A stretch of 64,000 bases of DNA. It comes from Naumovozyma dairenensis CBS 421. Lineage: Eukaryota > Ascomycota > Saccharomycetes > Saccharomycetales > Saccharomycetaceae. The notes under the pieces are model-generated. The model worked only from the letters and a program-made list of their open reading frames with translations. It did no database searches and was not told the origin of the DNA. The stretch lies in the NCBI RefSeq assembly GCF_000227115.2, contig NC_016479.1, positions 248,001-312,000 of the forward strand, in the 5' to 3' direction. Positions within the stretch are counted from its first letter, which is position 1, and every line of letters starts with the position of its first letter. Shown one piece after another: positions 29,966-40,068 of this stretch. A program made the position numbers and the translations under genes.

Positions 29966-31081
29966 TTAAGAGGATTCTCTGTCGAATTCTTTGCTCATAT
30001 CAGCGTTTTCAATAGCACCACAAACAGTTTCACACATTATACCAGTAACTAAGTATGGATCAATGTTAGAAGCTGGTCTACGATCTTCAAAGTACCCGTA
30101 ACCTTCCTTGGCAACAGATCTTGGAATTCTAATTGAAGCACCTCTGTTGGCAACACCTGAAGAGAAGTTGGTCATAGAGGCAGTTTCATGTCTACCAGTT
30201 AATCTTTGATCATTATCAGCACCATAAAGTTTAATATGTTCAGCATGTCTCTTTGACAAACTTTCAATCGCTTGTTCAATATATTTCATACCACCTGGTT
30301 GTCTCATCTTCTTTGTAGAAACATTAGTATGACAACCAGCACCATTCCAATCACCTTTCAATGGTTTTGGATGGAAGGAAATCTTAACACCAAATTCTTC
30401 AGCTACTCTATGTAAGAAATATCTAGCCATCCATAATTGATCACCCATTTCAATACCTGTACATGGACCAACTTGGAATTCCCATTGAGATGGCATAACT
30501 TCAGCATTAATACCAGATAATTCAATACCAGCATACAGACAAGCTCTATAATGAGCTTCAATAACATCCCTAGCGTAAACTTTACCAGCACCAACACCAC
30601 AATAGTAAGGACCTTGTGGAGCTGGATAACCACCCTTTGGCCATCCATAAACATCATCATACATATCAAATAAAGTATATTCTTGTTCTAAACCGAACCA
30701 AATTTCTTCATCCTTATGAGCGTTAAATAATTTAGCAGCTTCGTGTCTATGGTTAAATTTGTTAGGAGTACCGTCATTGTTATAACAAGCGGCCAAGACA
30801 ACAATATTGTCACCTCTTCTGAAGGGATCTGGGTAATAAGCTACTGGTTTCAAATAGATATCTGAATCGTTACCTGGAGCTTGGTTAGTGGAAGAACCAT
30901 CAAAATTCCATTCTGGTAATTGTTCAACGGAGGTAATTTTCTTCTTTAAAGATCTACCTTTTGAACGTAGATGACCGGTACCGTCGATCCAGACGTATTC
31001 AGCAATTATGACACCTCTTTGATCTAAATCTAGATATTTTTGTAAGATTTGAGTCTTTTCAACACTAACACTTTCGGACAT
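29966..31081 (-). CDS. GLN1: Gln1, glutamine synthetase
   Basis: The 371-residue protein matches yeast Gln1 (370 residues). The N-terminal beta-grasp domain includes [14 protein letters not shown]. The catalytic domain contains [14 protein letters not shown], the ATP-binding signature [15 protein letters not shown], and [20 protein letters not shown] with active-site residues. It makes glutamine from glutamate, ATP and ammonia in the cytosol as a decameric type II enzyme. The long upstream region carries GATA-type sites, described separately, consistent with nitrogen regulation. Order VMA13-GLN1-ARP7 is as in S. cerevisiae. Confidence 0.98.
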   Translation of the reverse strand: MSESVSVEKTQILQKYLDLDQRGVIIAEYVWIDGTGHLRSKGRSLKKKITSVEQLPEWNFDGSSTNQAPGNDSDIYLKPVAYYPDPFRRGDNIVVLAACYNNDGTPNKFNHRHEAAKLFNAHKDEEIWFGLEQEYTLFDMYDDVYGWPKGGYPAPQGPYYCGVGAGKVYARDVIEAHYRACLYAGIELSGINAEVMPSQWEFQVGPCTGIEMGDQLWMARYFLHRVAEEFGVKISFHPKPLKGDWNGAGCHTNVSTKKMRQPGGMKYIEQAIESLSKRHAEHIKLYGADNDQRLTGRHETASMTNFSSGVANRGASIRIPRSVAKEGYGYFEDRRPASNIDPYLVTGIMCETVCGAIENADMSKEFDRESS

Positions 31082-32661
31082 TTTTCTAAAATTTGGCTAT
31101 ATTATATTATTGGGGATATTTGAGGTATTTCGAAAAAAAAAAAGATTTTCTATCAGTTGGGAAAATTATATTACGTATTAAGTAAATATAATGCTTTTTG
31201 TGTTCCTTGTTGTAAAGAGTTAGAGGCTTACTTTTGTAATTTTGAAAGATAAAAGGGGATAAATTAGATATTATTTCCTGTCTGTCTAAAATGGAGTATT
31301 GCTTTATATATAATGAAAAATTAAAATAAAAAAAAAATTTGCAATTTTTGTCATTTTTTGAGATTGCTATTACTCTTTGGCTTTGTTTACTATTGGTATC
31401 TGTAGTGATGATGATAATAACGATGAATGATGGATGATTAAAATGTGCAGATTTTCTGTCTGTCCGTTTGATCGCACGTACGGGTGGTCGTTTTAGCTGT
31501 AGTGTAAGGTTGTTGGCCCCGTAAGCGCTGACCTCTCCTGTCCCCCCTCCGCCCCCCCCAGGCTTTAATGAGGCGGGGCGGCGGGCGGAAGGGGCCAGTG
31601 GCAAATTTTTGCGATGTTTTTTTTTGTTGTTATTTTTAGTCCCTTTCCTTATCTATCCGGCTAAGCGGCAAGAAGCATTGTCTAAACAGCTCGTGAAAGA
31701 CGATAGTCGGAAGTTATTGTCCGCCTCCCTTTGGATCAAAGACACCTCTTAGGCCTAATCCACCATGGTTAAGAACATTCCGTACAACAACAAAGTATAC
31801 TAGGGTTATAAACAATATATAATTGGGAGTGACCTAACTTTGGTTCCCTACCCTGGAATTATGTGTCCTTCTTCTGATCCTGAACGGGTTCTTCTCAAAG
31901 CGTTTCTAACGCTGTTCGGAGCGAATGATCGTGCCGTTTTGCCGTTTCGAAAGTATCCAGAAAACAAAGAACAAAAAACCATGCCATGACTCTTCCTCTT
32001 TCGACTCTGTTTACTTTTCGTTTTCGATTTATCTTTTCTTTTTCTAAGCTGATAGGAGATTCCTCCAAATCTCCCTCCCCCGGCGTATTTCCTTCCTATC
32101 TCGGCGGGTAACCGGAATTTCAAACATAGTCAATGACGGAGGCCTTGATCTATCGATGGCGGCAATGTTCAATTATAAGAAAAAAGATATCTTAGTCTAA
32201 AGAATAGGGGAGACAACTAGGAAATAAACACCTACCCCTAACATCGCTGTTTGCCTAATTATAATGATTACAATCTTGAAAAGTAAACAAAACCTTTCTT
32301 AATATCTTAACTTCCAATGCTTCCTTAAATATCGCAAACATACGTACTCCCTCATAATGACTAAATGATTAACTTCATTGCATGTAATCGCATGCTCAAT
32401 GGAAGCTTCCACGACGTAGACAATTTGAAATATTTAGACTAGTGTCCCGTTTGTTGTTTTCTTCCCTTTATATACTTCAAGAAATAGCAAGGGATGTCGT
32501 TTTAGTTACGAATTTTAATAATAACACCCTTTTAAGGGATGCTTGGAATTACAGGTTTTAGTCACTTTTGTATCCGTTAAATACATATAAATGATTACAA
32601 ATATCAAATAGCCTTGATAACAGTAGTTCGGTATTCCATACTCCTGTCGTGTACGCATAGT
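31082..32661. promoter_or_regulatory. GLN1 promoter and ARP7 3' region
   Basis: This 1580-bp spacer contains GATAA motifs at 31248-31253 and 31258-31263 and CTTATC (GATAAG on the other strand) at 31648-31653. These are candidate Gln3/Gat1 sites. A GC-rich block at about 31520-31600 includes C and G runs. Open frames here (31107-31604 and 31848-32123, minus strand) look like chance, with no recognisable domain. Confidence 0.45.
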
Positions 32662-34359
32662 CTATTGTATTTCTCCTTCCTTATCTATATCCATGTTATC
32701 GGCGTCAGCAGCGTTAGCGGCAGCATCGTTCTCTTTCTCATTTTGTTTTTGTGCTTTTTTTCCTTTCTCTAGTTCTATTTCATATTCTTCTTTAGAATAC
32801 CATTTCCCTAATTCCCATGACGGTAAATTAGACATTGTAACAGTACCTAACCAACTTTGAAATTTCCGATCCATAATATTTTGATTCGCAAATGTAGTTA
32901 ATTTATATTGTGGGAATCTTATTGATAATTCTTTCAGTATACGTTGTTCCATACCTTCTAATAATGAACTTGATCCTGTTATAATTACATTAGTTAATAA
33001 TTTGGCATAAACTTGTTCAGGTTTAAGTGCATTAATCGTAGATGCTAATGAAGATGATGTCGATTGAGTAATAAATGATGCTGATACTCGTCCATTATTA
33101 CTATCCTTTTTCCCAGTAGTATTATTATTTTTATGCAGCGATACCAATGATGGACCCATATTATGACCTTTGCCTCCCATGGTATCTGTGGTTGAAACAG
33201 TTGTACCAATGGAACTCACTGTCGCTGCAGCCTTCTTGATAGATTTACCAATAATTCCTCCTAACCCATCTTCTAATGGGAACGTTTCTGATGCTAAATT
33301 TGGTTGGAATAAATATTCAGCCAATTTATAACATTCTCTTGCCTCTAACGATATTGTTTTATGACTTGGTTTTATCAAATAGTTCTTCTTTTGATTCAAT
33401 GGATTATTATTATAAATTGATTCAATGGCAGTCTTGTTGGCTGCAGCAGCGGCTTCTATAGCATTAGCATTCGAACTATCTTTCACTGTACTATTATATC
33501 TTTGAATCTCCTCATGTTGTCTGATATACATTTCTGTTTGTTCTTTATGATGCTTTTCTACATCTTGTAATGGTTTATCTGTCACTTGTAACATAGTCGA
33601 CTTAAATTCTTTAATCCATGTATTCGATTGTAACCAAGCCTCTATGGAAGTATTTTTCCTCAAGTCAATCTGTGAGGTTCCAATATTAACATTATTATTA
33701 TCATCATCAGCAGAACCTTTTACGACAGCAGTTGCTTCCTCATCAAGCTTCTTTTGTAACGTTTCAATGATTTGATAATCAAGGAAAGCTCCACCATATT
33801 TAGATGAAAGAACAGCATTCTTGATGACAGTACCATCAATAATAGGTGTCACACGACAACCAGATGACCCCATGTCAATGACTAAACCTGAACTTTTACC
33901 CAATGATAAAGTTATAGCCAATGGTTCTAAAATAATTTGAAAAACTGGGAATTTAAATCTTTCAAAAACTAAACTAAAGTATTTCTCTAAAACTTCACCA
34001 TCAATTTCTTTCTTCATTGATGGGATTGTTATCACTAATGGATATTCTTCTGGAGAACATCTCAAAACATCATTAAACAAATAATTCCATTGTTGTTCTA
34101 ATGCTTCCCAATTATATGGTATACCATTTTTATCAAGAATTGTGAACACTTCATACCTATCGGCGTCTTCCAGTGACGTAGCAATATCAAGCATGTCATA
34201 TAGACCAAATATCATTTTATCTTCTTGCTTGTCATAAATATAAGTCGATGGGATGACACATTGTGGTAGATCCGAATTATTAAATCCAGCAATTGTTGTA
34301 TTGGTACCTTGCTGTATGACAATACATTTTTTAGAATTATTATCTTCAATTACCTCCAT
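32662..34359 (-). CDS. ARP7: Arp7, actin-related protein of SWI/SNF and RSC
   Basis: The 565-residue protein has an actin-like fold by motif. The phosphate-loop equivalent is VIQQGTNTTIAGFN near the N-terminus, and GLVIDMGSSGCRVTPIIDGT (about 155-174) is the second nucleotide-binding motif. LLTNVIITGSSSLLEGMEQR follows in the last third. Arp7 pairs with Arp9 on the Swi2/Sth1 HSA domain and couples ATP hydrolysis to remodelling in the nucleus. It is about 90 residues longer than S. cerevisiae Arp7, with N/A/T/S-rich insertions in the middle. Position between GLN1 and HTS1 (YPR034W) supports the call. Confidence 0.9.
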   Translation of the reverse strand: MEVIEDNNSKKCIVIQQGTNTTIAGFNNSDLPQCVIPSTYIYDKQEDKMIFGLYDMLDIATSLEDADRYEVFTILDKNGIPYNWEALEQQWNYLFNDVLRCSPEEYPLVITIPSMKKEIDGEVLEKYFSLVFERFKFPVFQIILEPLAITLSLGKSSGLVIDMGSSGCRVTPIIDGTVIKNAVLSSKYGGAFLDYQIIETLQKKLDEEATAVVKGSADDDNNNVNIGTSQIDLRKNTSIEAWLQSNTWIKEFKSTMLQVTDKPLQDVEKHHKEQTEMYIRQHEEIQRYNSTVKDSSNANAIEAAAAANKTAIESIYNNNPLNQKKNYLIKPSHKTISLEARECYKLAEYLFQPNLASETFPLEDGLGGIIGKSIKKAAATVSSIGTTVSTTDTMGGKGHNMGPSLVSLHKNNNTTGKKDSNNGRVSASFITQSTSSSLASTINALKPEQVYAKLLTNVIITGSSSLLEGMEQRILKELSIRFPQYKLTTFANQNIMDRKFQSWLGTVTMSNLPSWELGKWYSKEEYEIELEKGKKAQKQNEKENDAAANAADADNMDIDKEGEIQ

Positions 34360-34964
34360 TTTCTTTTAGCGTAGTATTAGCGTTATTTATGGGGAAGGAA
34401 ATGCGTTCTTAGTATCTTCCACTCAGTTCACTCGCTCCCTCTAGACGTTTTGCCAATTTTTCGACGATGTATGTTTATTGCCTCATGGTTTATTTACGTA
34501 TATATTTTTCATCAATTGTTTACTTCTATTGAAAAATTGAATAATTCATTAAAGTGAAGAGAAAAAACAAGCGTGGCGTTTTCTGAGTGTCCAGAAAAGT
34601 GTTTGGGAGCCTCCATCATGTGATCACATCAGATGACTGGAGTTTTCTAAACCTTCCATTTTAATATATTCCACGTGACAAAATATATATTCGTCGAAAA
34701 TGATTTCCTTTTGAAATTTTGAAAAATTTAGGAAAAAAAGTAAATTGGCCTATTCTCGAAGAAGTTAGCGATGCTATCCATTTCGATAATAGCAAATTGT
34801 GGAAACTTTGGAAGAAGTCAATACGTAGTAATGCTGTAGGTAGGTGCATGGTATTGTACGTATATTGTCTTGACATCTTCAATGTGTATACTTGTCTCTC
34901 GTTAGTCTTCATTGTTTTCCGTTTGTATATTCTTTCTTTTTTATATTCGTTTTTCCTTTATCAA
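34360..34964. promoter_or_regulatory. ARP7/HTS1 divergent promoter
   Basis: This 605-bp spacer contains a 12-bp palindrome ATGTGATCACAT (34618-34629) and TGACTG (34634-34639), near the Gcn4 core TGACTC. CACGTGAC (34672-34679) is an E-box. S. cerevisiae HTS1 is Gcn4-controlled, so the TGACTG is a candidate only. The HTS1 frame is open further upstream, but no ATG there fits the protein. Confidence 0.45.
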
Positions 34965-36692
34965 ATGCTTAAAAGAGCATCAACGTCATTATTCGCTAAA
35001 CATTCTTTTGTGTCTTCATCATTGTCTCAATCAAATAGAGTTCATCGAATAATAACGTCACGTTCATTAATTATTAATAATACTACAATAAAAAGAAAAA
35101 TGTCCACTACCACTGATACATCAGCTCCTGCCGCTGTTCCTGCAGAAACTCAACAACCACAGCATCCAAAACATGGATCATCCAAGAAAAAGTCTAAATT
35201 ACAAGTCTCACTAAAGACTCCAAAGGGTACCAAAGATTGGTCTGATTCAGACATGGTCATCAGAGAAGCTATCTTCACTACTTTATCATCATTATTTAAA
35301 CGTCACGGTGGTGTTACCATTGATACCCCAGTTTTCGAATTACGTGAAATTCTTGCTGGTAAATATGGTGAAGATTCTAAATTGATTTATAATTTGGAAG
35401 ATCAAGGTGGTGAATTGACCTCATTACGTTATGATTTGACTGTCCCATTTGCAAGATTCGTTGCAATGAATAATATTCAAAATATTAAAAGATTCCATAT
35501 CGCTAAAGTTTATAGAAGAGATCAACCAGCTATGACTAAAGGTAGAATGAGAGAATTTTATCAATGTGATTTCGATATTGCTGGTACTTATGAACATATG
35601 ATTCCTGATTCAGAAATCTTGTCTATTGTTGTTGAAGGGTTGACTGCATTAGGGATTAATGATTTTAAGATTAAATTGAATCATAGAAAGATTCTTGATG
35701 GGATTTTCCAAATTTGCGGTGTTAAAGATGAAGATGTAAGAAGAATATCTTCTTCTGTTGATAAATTAGATAAGACTCCTTGGGAGGTGGTTAAGAAGGA
35801 AATGACTGAAGAAAAGGGTCAATCTGAAGAAACTGCCAATAAGATTGGTGAATACGTTAAATTGAATGGTTCTTTGAAAGAAATCCATTCTATCTTATCT
35901 TTAGATGAAAACATTACTAATAATCCATTGGCCAAAGATGGTCTAGATGAAATTGCAACTTTAATGGAATTCACTAAATCTTTCGGTATTGATAGGTACA
36001 TTTCTTTCGATTTATCTTTAGCCAGAGGATTGGATTATTATACTGGTTTGATTTATGAAGCTGTCACAGCTGCTAGTGCTCCACCAACTAATGCTCAAGA
36101 ATTGAAAAAGAAAGTTAAGTCTGAAGATGAAGACGCATCTGCGTACGTTGGTGTCGGTTCCATTGCTGGTGGTGGTCGTTACGATAATTTGGTTAATATG
36201 TTTGCTGAAGCTTCTGGTAAAAAATCAACCAAGATTCCATGTGTAGGTGTTTCATTTGGTGTTGAAAGATTATTTTCTTTAATTAAACAAAGAACAGAAG
36301 CTGCCGCAGCTATCAAACCAACTGCCACTCAAGTCTTCGTCATGGCCTTTGGTGGTGGCAAAGATTGGACTGGTTATTTACCTGAAAGAATGACAATAAC
36401 TAAAGAACTATGGAACAACGGTATTGAAACCGAATACGTCTATAAGACTAAAGCTAACCCAAGAAAACAATTCGATGCTGCTGAAAAGGCTGGTTGTCAA
36501 TTGGCAGTTATTCTAGGTAAAGAAGAATATGTAGAAGGTAAGTTACGTGTCAAGAGACTTGGTCCTGAATTTGCTGATGATGATGGTGAAGTCATTGATA
36601 TTAAGGATCTCGTTCCTACTGTTCAACAAAAATTATCTGAAATCCATAAAGACGGTGTTAACGAGGTCGCCCGTTTACTTAGGGGGTTATAG
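34965..36692 (+). CDS. HTS1: Hts1, histidyl-tRNA synthetase (mitochondrial form; cytosolic form from 35100)
   Basis: Class II synthetase of 575 residues from the ATG at 34965. The first 45 residues (MLKRASTSLFAKHSF...) are basic and hydroxylated with no acidic residue, a typical mitochondrial presequence. A second in-frame ATG at 35100 (MSTTTDTSAPAA) would give a 530-residue cytosolic form. S. cerevisiae HTS1 makes two forms from two in-frame starts in the same way. The catalytic part has motif 1 (TPKGTKDW...), motif 2 (YRRDQPAMTKGRMREFYQCD), the histidine motif RGLDYYTGLIYE, motif 3 near GVSFGVERL and a C-terminal anticodon-binding domain. The frame extends upstream to 34719, but that part is hydrophobic and unlike the family, so I reject it. 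Confidence 0.95.
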   Translation: MLKRASTSLFAKHSFVSSSLSQSNRVHRIITSRSLIINNTTIKRKMSTTTDTSAPAAVPAETQQPQHPKHGSSKKKSKLQVSLKTPKGTKDWSDSDMVIREAIFTTLSSLFKRHGGVTIDTPVFELREILAGKYGEDSKLIYNLEDQGGELTSLRYDLTVPFARFVAMNNIQNIKRFHIAKVYRRDQPAMTKGRMREFYQCDFDIAGTYEHMIPDSEILSIVVEGLTALGINDFKIKLNHRKILDGIFQICGVKDEDVRRISSSVDKLDKTPWEVVKKEMTEEKGQSEETANKIGEYVKLNGSLKEIHSILSLDENITNNPLAKDGLDEIATLMEFTKSFGIDRYISFDLSLARGLDYYTGLIYEAVTAASAPPTNAQELKKKVKSEDEDASAYVGVGSIAGGGRYDNLVNMFAEASGKKSTKIPCVGVSFGVERLFSLIKQRTEAAAAIKPTATQVFVMAFGGGKDWTGYLPERMTITKELWNNGIETEYVYKTKANPRKQFDAAEKAGCQLAVILGKEEYVEGKLRVKRLGPEFADDDGEVIDIKDLVPTVQQKLSEIHKDGVNEVARLLRGL

Positions 36693-37104
36693 ATAGAATT
36701 ACTATGAAGGAATAGATGCAACTAAAAGAAATAACTACATAATATGTATGAAAAGCGTTGTAAACATATATAGTCTATAGAATATGAGTCCATTTAATGT
36801 TTGAAACTAAAATTTTAATTGCCAAGAAGAGCCATACCAATGTCTATTATAAAAGGTCACTGAAAACTTATTTCTATCTCATTCCTGTTGAATAGAAGTG
36901 GCTACGGATGAGAACCTCTCTCGTTCAATAATCTGGCTATCTCAAATACAATTATAAGATATGTAGCTATCTGGTTGGATTAACTTTATTATTGATATAA
37001 TGTTACAAGTACATATTTATGTATGCTAATTTACCTATAATACGCATATTATACTTTATAGCGTGATATCGTACTAAGCATCGTTTGCTGTTCTTCATTT
37101 ACAA
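36693..37104. other. HTS1/NTO1 convergent spacer; SRO7 missing
   Basis: This 412-bp AT-rich spacer sits where S. cerevisiae has SRO7 (YPR032W). No remnant of that gene is visible, so it was lost cleanly or moved. Confidence 0.5.
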
Positions 37105-39600
37105 CTAGGTTTCATTCTTTTTCTTGCTCCATGGTTTAACTGTACGTCTTCCTCTTTTCTTGCCCTTTGGCCACCCTCTATGTTTTACAGGCGGTGTAGT
37201 TTGTTGTACCCGTTCACTATTAAGACCAGCTCCATCATTTATAACTGTTCTTGCTCCACTTCCTGGAAGTCTGCCTCTACCTCTGCCCCTACCTTTACCT
37301 CTACCCCTGTCTCTACGCCTACCTCTACCAGCACCTTTCCTAGGAAGATTTTCATGCTGTTGAGCACGGTGGTATGAAGTAACAGATTCCATTTCTTCAT
37401 GCTCTACTGGTTTTTTGCCGTTACTGAATTCAGTATTGGTCCCCGTCAATATATTTTGCAATAATTCCGATTGTGATTCGTCTAATTCCTCTACATCAGT
37501 TAAATCTTCTTCATCCATTAACAACGGACCTTTCCATAATCTTGGCTTGATATCTAATGTCTTCTTGTCCTTTATTGAAAAATTCTCCATTAAATATCTT
37601 TCAGGGTCTAGTAATCTGAATTCAGCAATGGATGCAAGCATATAATCTTTGAGTTTAATTATGTTTCTTCGTGTCATTATTGGAGTCATTGGAGCGTCTA
37701 TCATATTTTGTAATATAGGTATTATTTCTCCTTCTATTTGCTCTAAGCTCTCAAATTGATCTCTTCGGAATTTCTCGAGTTGTATCTCAGTATGTTCATC
37801 CCTGGTGGACTTCATTAAAAATTTAAACTCTTTTCTTCCGACCACTTTATCTATCAAACAAGTTTTTAGAAGATATCGTCTCGGATCATTTAGCAATTGT
37901 AAAATTATTTTCTTATGTGTGCGTAAGGAACTTTCAACTTCGACTCTCTTTGTTATAAGTTCTGTCAGCTTCTTTAATTTTTTCAAATCTTTTAAAAGTA
38001 ATTTTGTAAAATCCAGCCTATTTTCTATGTCGTTTGATGTTAAGAAAGACACATTTTCAAGTTGTGGTTTATGAATCAGTGGTCCTCTCTTCCACTCCCG
38101 TTTCATAGACCAATACTTACACACTTCATATGATAATGTCTGTGATTTTGCAGGAGTAAATTTATATAGTTTCAGTATTTTTTGTAATATAGTTGCAAAA
38201 TACTGTGGCGCAATTGGTGTACCTACTGGTGTTCTCCAATCTGATGGTTCCTGAAGCGCTATATTGGTTGAATATGTGGAGTTTATTTCAATATTGAAGA
38301 ATCTTCTTGTTTTCAACAAATTTTGTGTACAACTTGGCCATCCAACTGGAGAATGCTTATCACAAAAGCTATGTAATTTATTGCCAAGGTGGACTTGGTT
38401 AGATGCGACCGATCCCACAGAGACATCCCTGTCCCATTTTAAATATAAACCTGCTCGTCTCGCACATGTAACATGATATGCTAAGAAACAATTCTTATGA
38501 GTGCATTGGATACATGCTCCCATTCTTTTCTTACAAATGTAACAAAATAACTTCCATCTAGAGCTTGGAATATTCCCTATCCCCTCTATAGGTTCCATAT
38601 AATGTAAATTGGCAAAATATAACTCTGGTAACCATAAAGCGCATATGTTATGTATCCAAATACCATTATCTGTCATTTTAAAGGCACCTGTTTTGCTTGG
38701 GCATACTATACAGCCTATATCGGGGTCATTGTTCCCAAATTGACATCTCCTACATAACCATGAATCGACGGGGATGAATACGATACCATAACATTCTTGA
38801 TGAACAGCTATATTACAACCATCGCAAAATACAATAGTATTAGTGACATCACTATTAGTTCCGTAACATATTGCACACGGTTGATCAGATGACAAAGTAG
38901 TTCCATCGTCTGATCCGTAAAGTTCGTGATTTATTCTTGCTTTCGTGGTTAAATCTGCATTATATATATTATCTCGCGGTATATGTGACTGTAAAGTGAA
39001 CCATTCCTTTTCCAAAACTGTGATTAGGAGCTCAAATAATTCATGACTTATTACCAATGATAATAATTGGCGTAGATGTTGTAAGAATAGTTCATCTTGT
39101 TCATCCATATCATACTCTATAATAAATTTATCTAAATGAGGAGAGATAAGTTTCAACGAATTCAAAATTCCTAATTGTTCGGGCGTATAGCGCTTTTCAA
39201 TACCACTTTCGAATTCATTTATGTATGCTTTTCCAATGTCGCTATCCGACTCTGGGACCTGTGATTGTAACGACAGAGATTGTTCAGATTCTGTAAACCT
39301 GATACTATCCAATTTTGATAACTCAAAGGGACATTTTTTAAACTCTGCAATATTATGGTCCATTCGGAGTGCCTCTATCGTGACTTGTCCATTATACATC
39401 AACTGCTTAATCGGTTGGACTGTATGTGGCTCCACAATCCCATTTCCTACAATTGGTTCAGTTATTAATTGCGCAGTATTATCGAGATCTATTACCACAT
39501 CTATTTCAGTATCATCTGTCAAAGTCGGGTAGAAATCATTATAATGTTTCTCTTCTCTTAATTTTAAACCATCGTCATTATTATTCTGGACAGCGGACAT
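37105..39600 (-). CDS. NTO1: Nto1, PHD-finger scaffold of the NuA3 histone acetyltransferase
   Basis: The 831-residue protein carries a classical PHD finger at about 242-286 (CAICYGTNSD, then CDGCNIAVHQECYG, then WLCRRC). An extended PHD with its zinc knuckle follows at about 297-415 (CIVCPSKTGAFK, then WIHNICALWLPELYF, then CTHKNCFLAYHVTCARRAG). This PHD-knuckle-ePHD set marks the BRPF/Jade family; Nto1 is the yeast member and anchors Sas3. The last 77 residues (755-831) are a basic RG tract (GRGKGRGRGRGRLPG) plus an AT-hook-like GWPKGKKRGRRTVKPW. S. cerevisiae Nto1 has about 748 residues, so part of this tail may be extra. Position YPR031W is conserved. Confidence 0.94.
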   Translation of the reverse strand: MSAVQNNNDDGLKLREEKHYNDFYPTLTDDTEIDVVIDLDNTAQLITEPIVGNGIVEPHTVQPIKQLMYNGQVTIEALRMDHNIAEFKKCPFELSKLDSIRFTESEQSLSLQSQVPESDSDIGKAYINEFESGIEKRYTPEQLGILNSLKLISPHLDKFIIEYDMDEQDELFLQHLRQLLSLVISHELFELLITVLEKEWFTLQSHIPRDNIYNADLTTKARINHELYGSDDGTTLSSDQPCAICYGTNSDVTNTIVFCDGCNIAVHQECYGIVFIPVDSWLCRRCQFGNNDPDIGCIVCPSKTGAFKMTDNGIWIHNICALWLPELYFANLHYMEPIEGIGNIPSSRWKLFCYICKKRMGACIQCTHKNCFLAYHVTCARRAGLYLKWDRDVSVGSVASNQVHLGNKLHSFCDKHSPVGWPSCTQNLLKTRRFFNIEINSTYSTNIALQEPSDWRTPVGTPIAPQYFATILQKILKLYKFTPAKSQTLSYEVCKYWSMKREWKRGPLIHKPQLENVSFLTSNDIENRLDFTKLLLKDLKKLKKLTELITKRVEVESSLRTHKKIILQLLNDPRRYLLKTCLIDKVVGRKEFKFLMKSTRDEHTEIQLEKFRRDQFESLEQIEGEIIPILQNMIDAPMTPIMTRRNIIKLKDYMLASIAEFRLLDPERYLMENFSIKDKKTLDIKPRLWKGPLLMDEEDLTDVEELDESQSELLQNILTGTNTEFSNGKKPVEHEEMESVTSYHRAQQHENLPRKGAGRGRRRDRGRGKGRGRGRGRLPGSGARTVINDGAGLNSERVQQTTPPVKHRGWPKGKKRGRRTVKPWSKKKNET

Positions 39601-40068
39601 TTATACATTGAAATATGTATTAATGGTTTTTGGATTTTTTTCTTTTCCTTAGCTTACAAATATTTAATAGTCATTCGCAACTCTATTAGCTTGAACCAAA
39701 CCCATAAACTGTACAAAGCAATACGAGATATACCTGTCCATCATCATCAAAATGTTTGTTTTGATTTTCTTTAAGGTCCGGTGCGTACGTAAAGTAAAGT
39801 AACGATGCGAAAAATCGAAATCTTAAAATCAATATTGTAGACAACGTCAAGGTTAGTTAAAACATAAATTGCATACTATAACAAAGCTAGGTCGACTAAA
39901 TAACAGATGAATTTAAGACAAGCTAGCTATTGTTGTTTTTAGTCAAGGTCAATTTAGTGTCATAAATTAGAAACTATCTTAATAGTATCAATATTGCTGT
40001 CTATATATAATGTATATAATGTTCCGGAAACTATACACTGGACAAAATATTCTCTTCAAATGCAGTAT
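39601..40068. promoter_or_regulatory. NTO1 promoter and CSR2 3' region
   Basis: This 468-bp AT-rich spacer contains GCGTACGTAAAG near 39782-39793. No gene was seen. Confidence 0.35.

Noticed and set aside
31107..32123. Minus-strand frames of 165 and 91 codons upstream of GLN1
   Set aside because: They cover GC-rich and T-rich promoter sequence, show no domain or conserved block, and lie where S. cerevisiae has no gene.
34719..34964. Upstream extension of the HTS1 reading frame
   Set aside because: The frame is open, but the added residues are hydrophobic and unlike any synthetase, and the conserved presequence starts at 34965.
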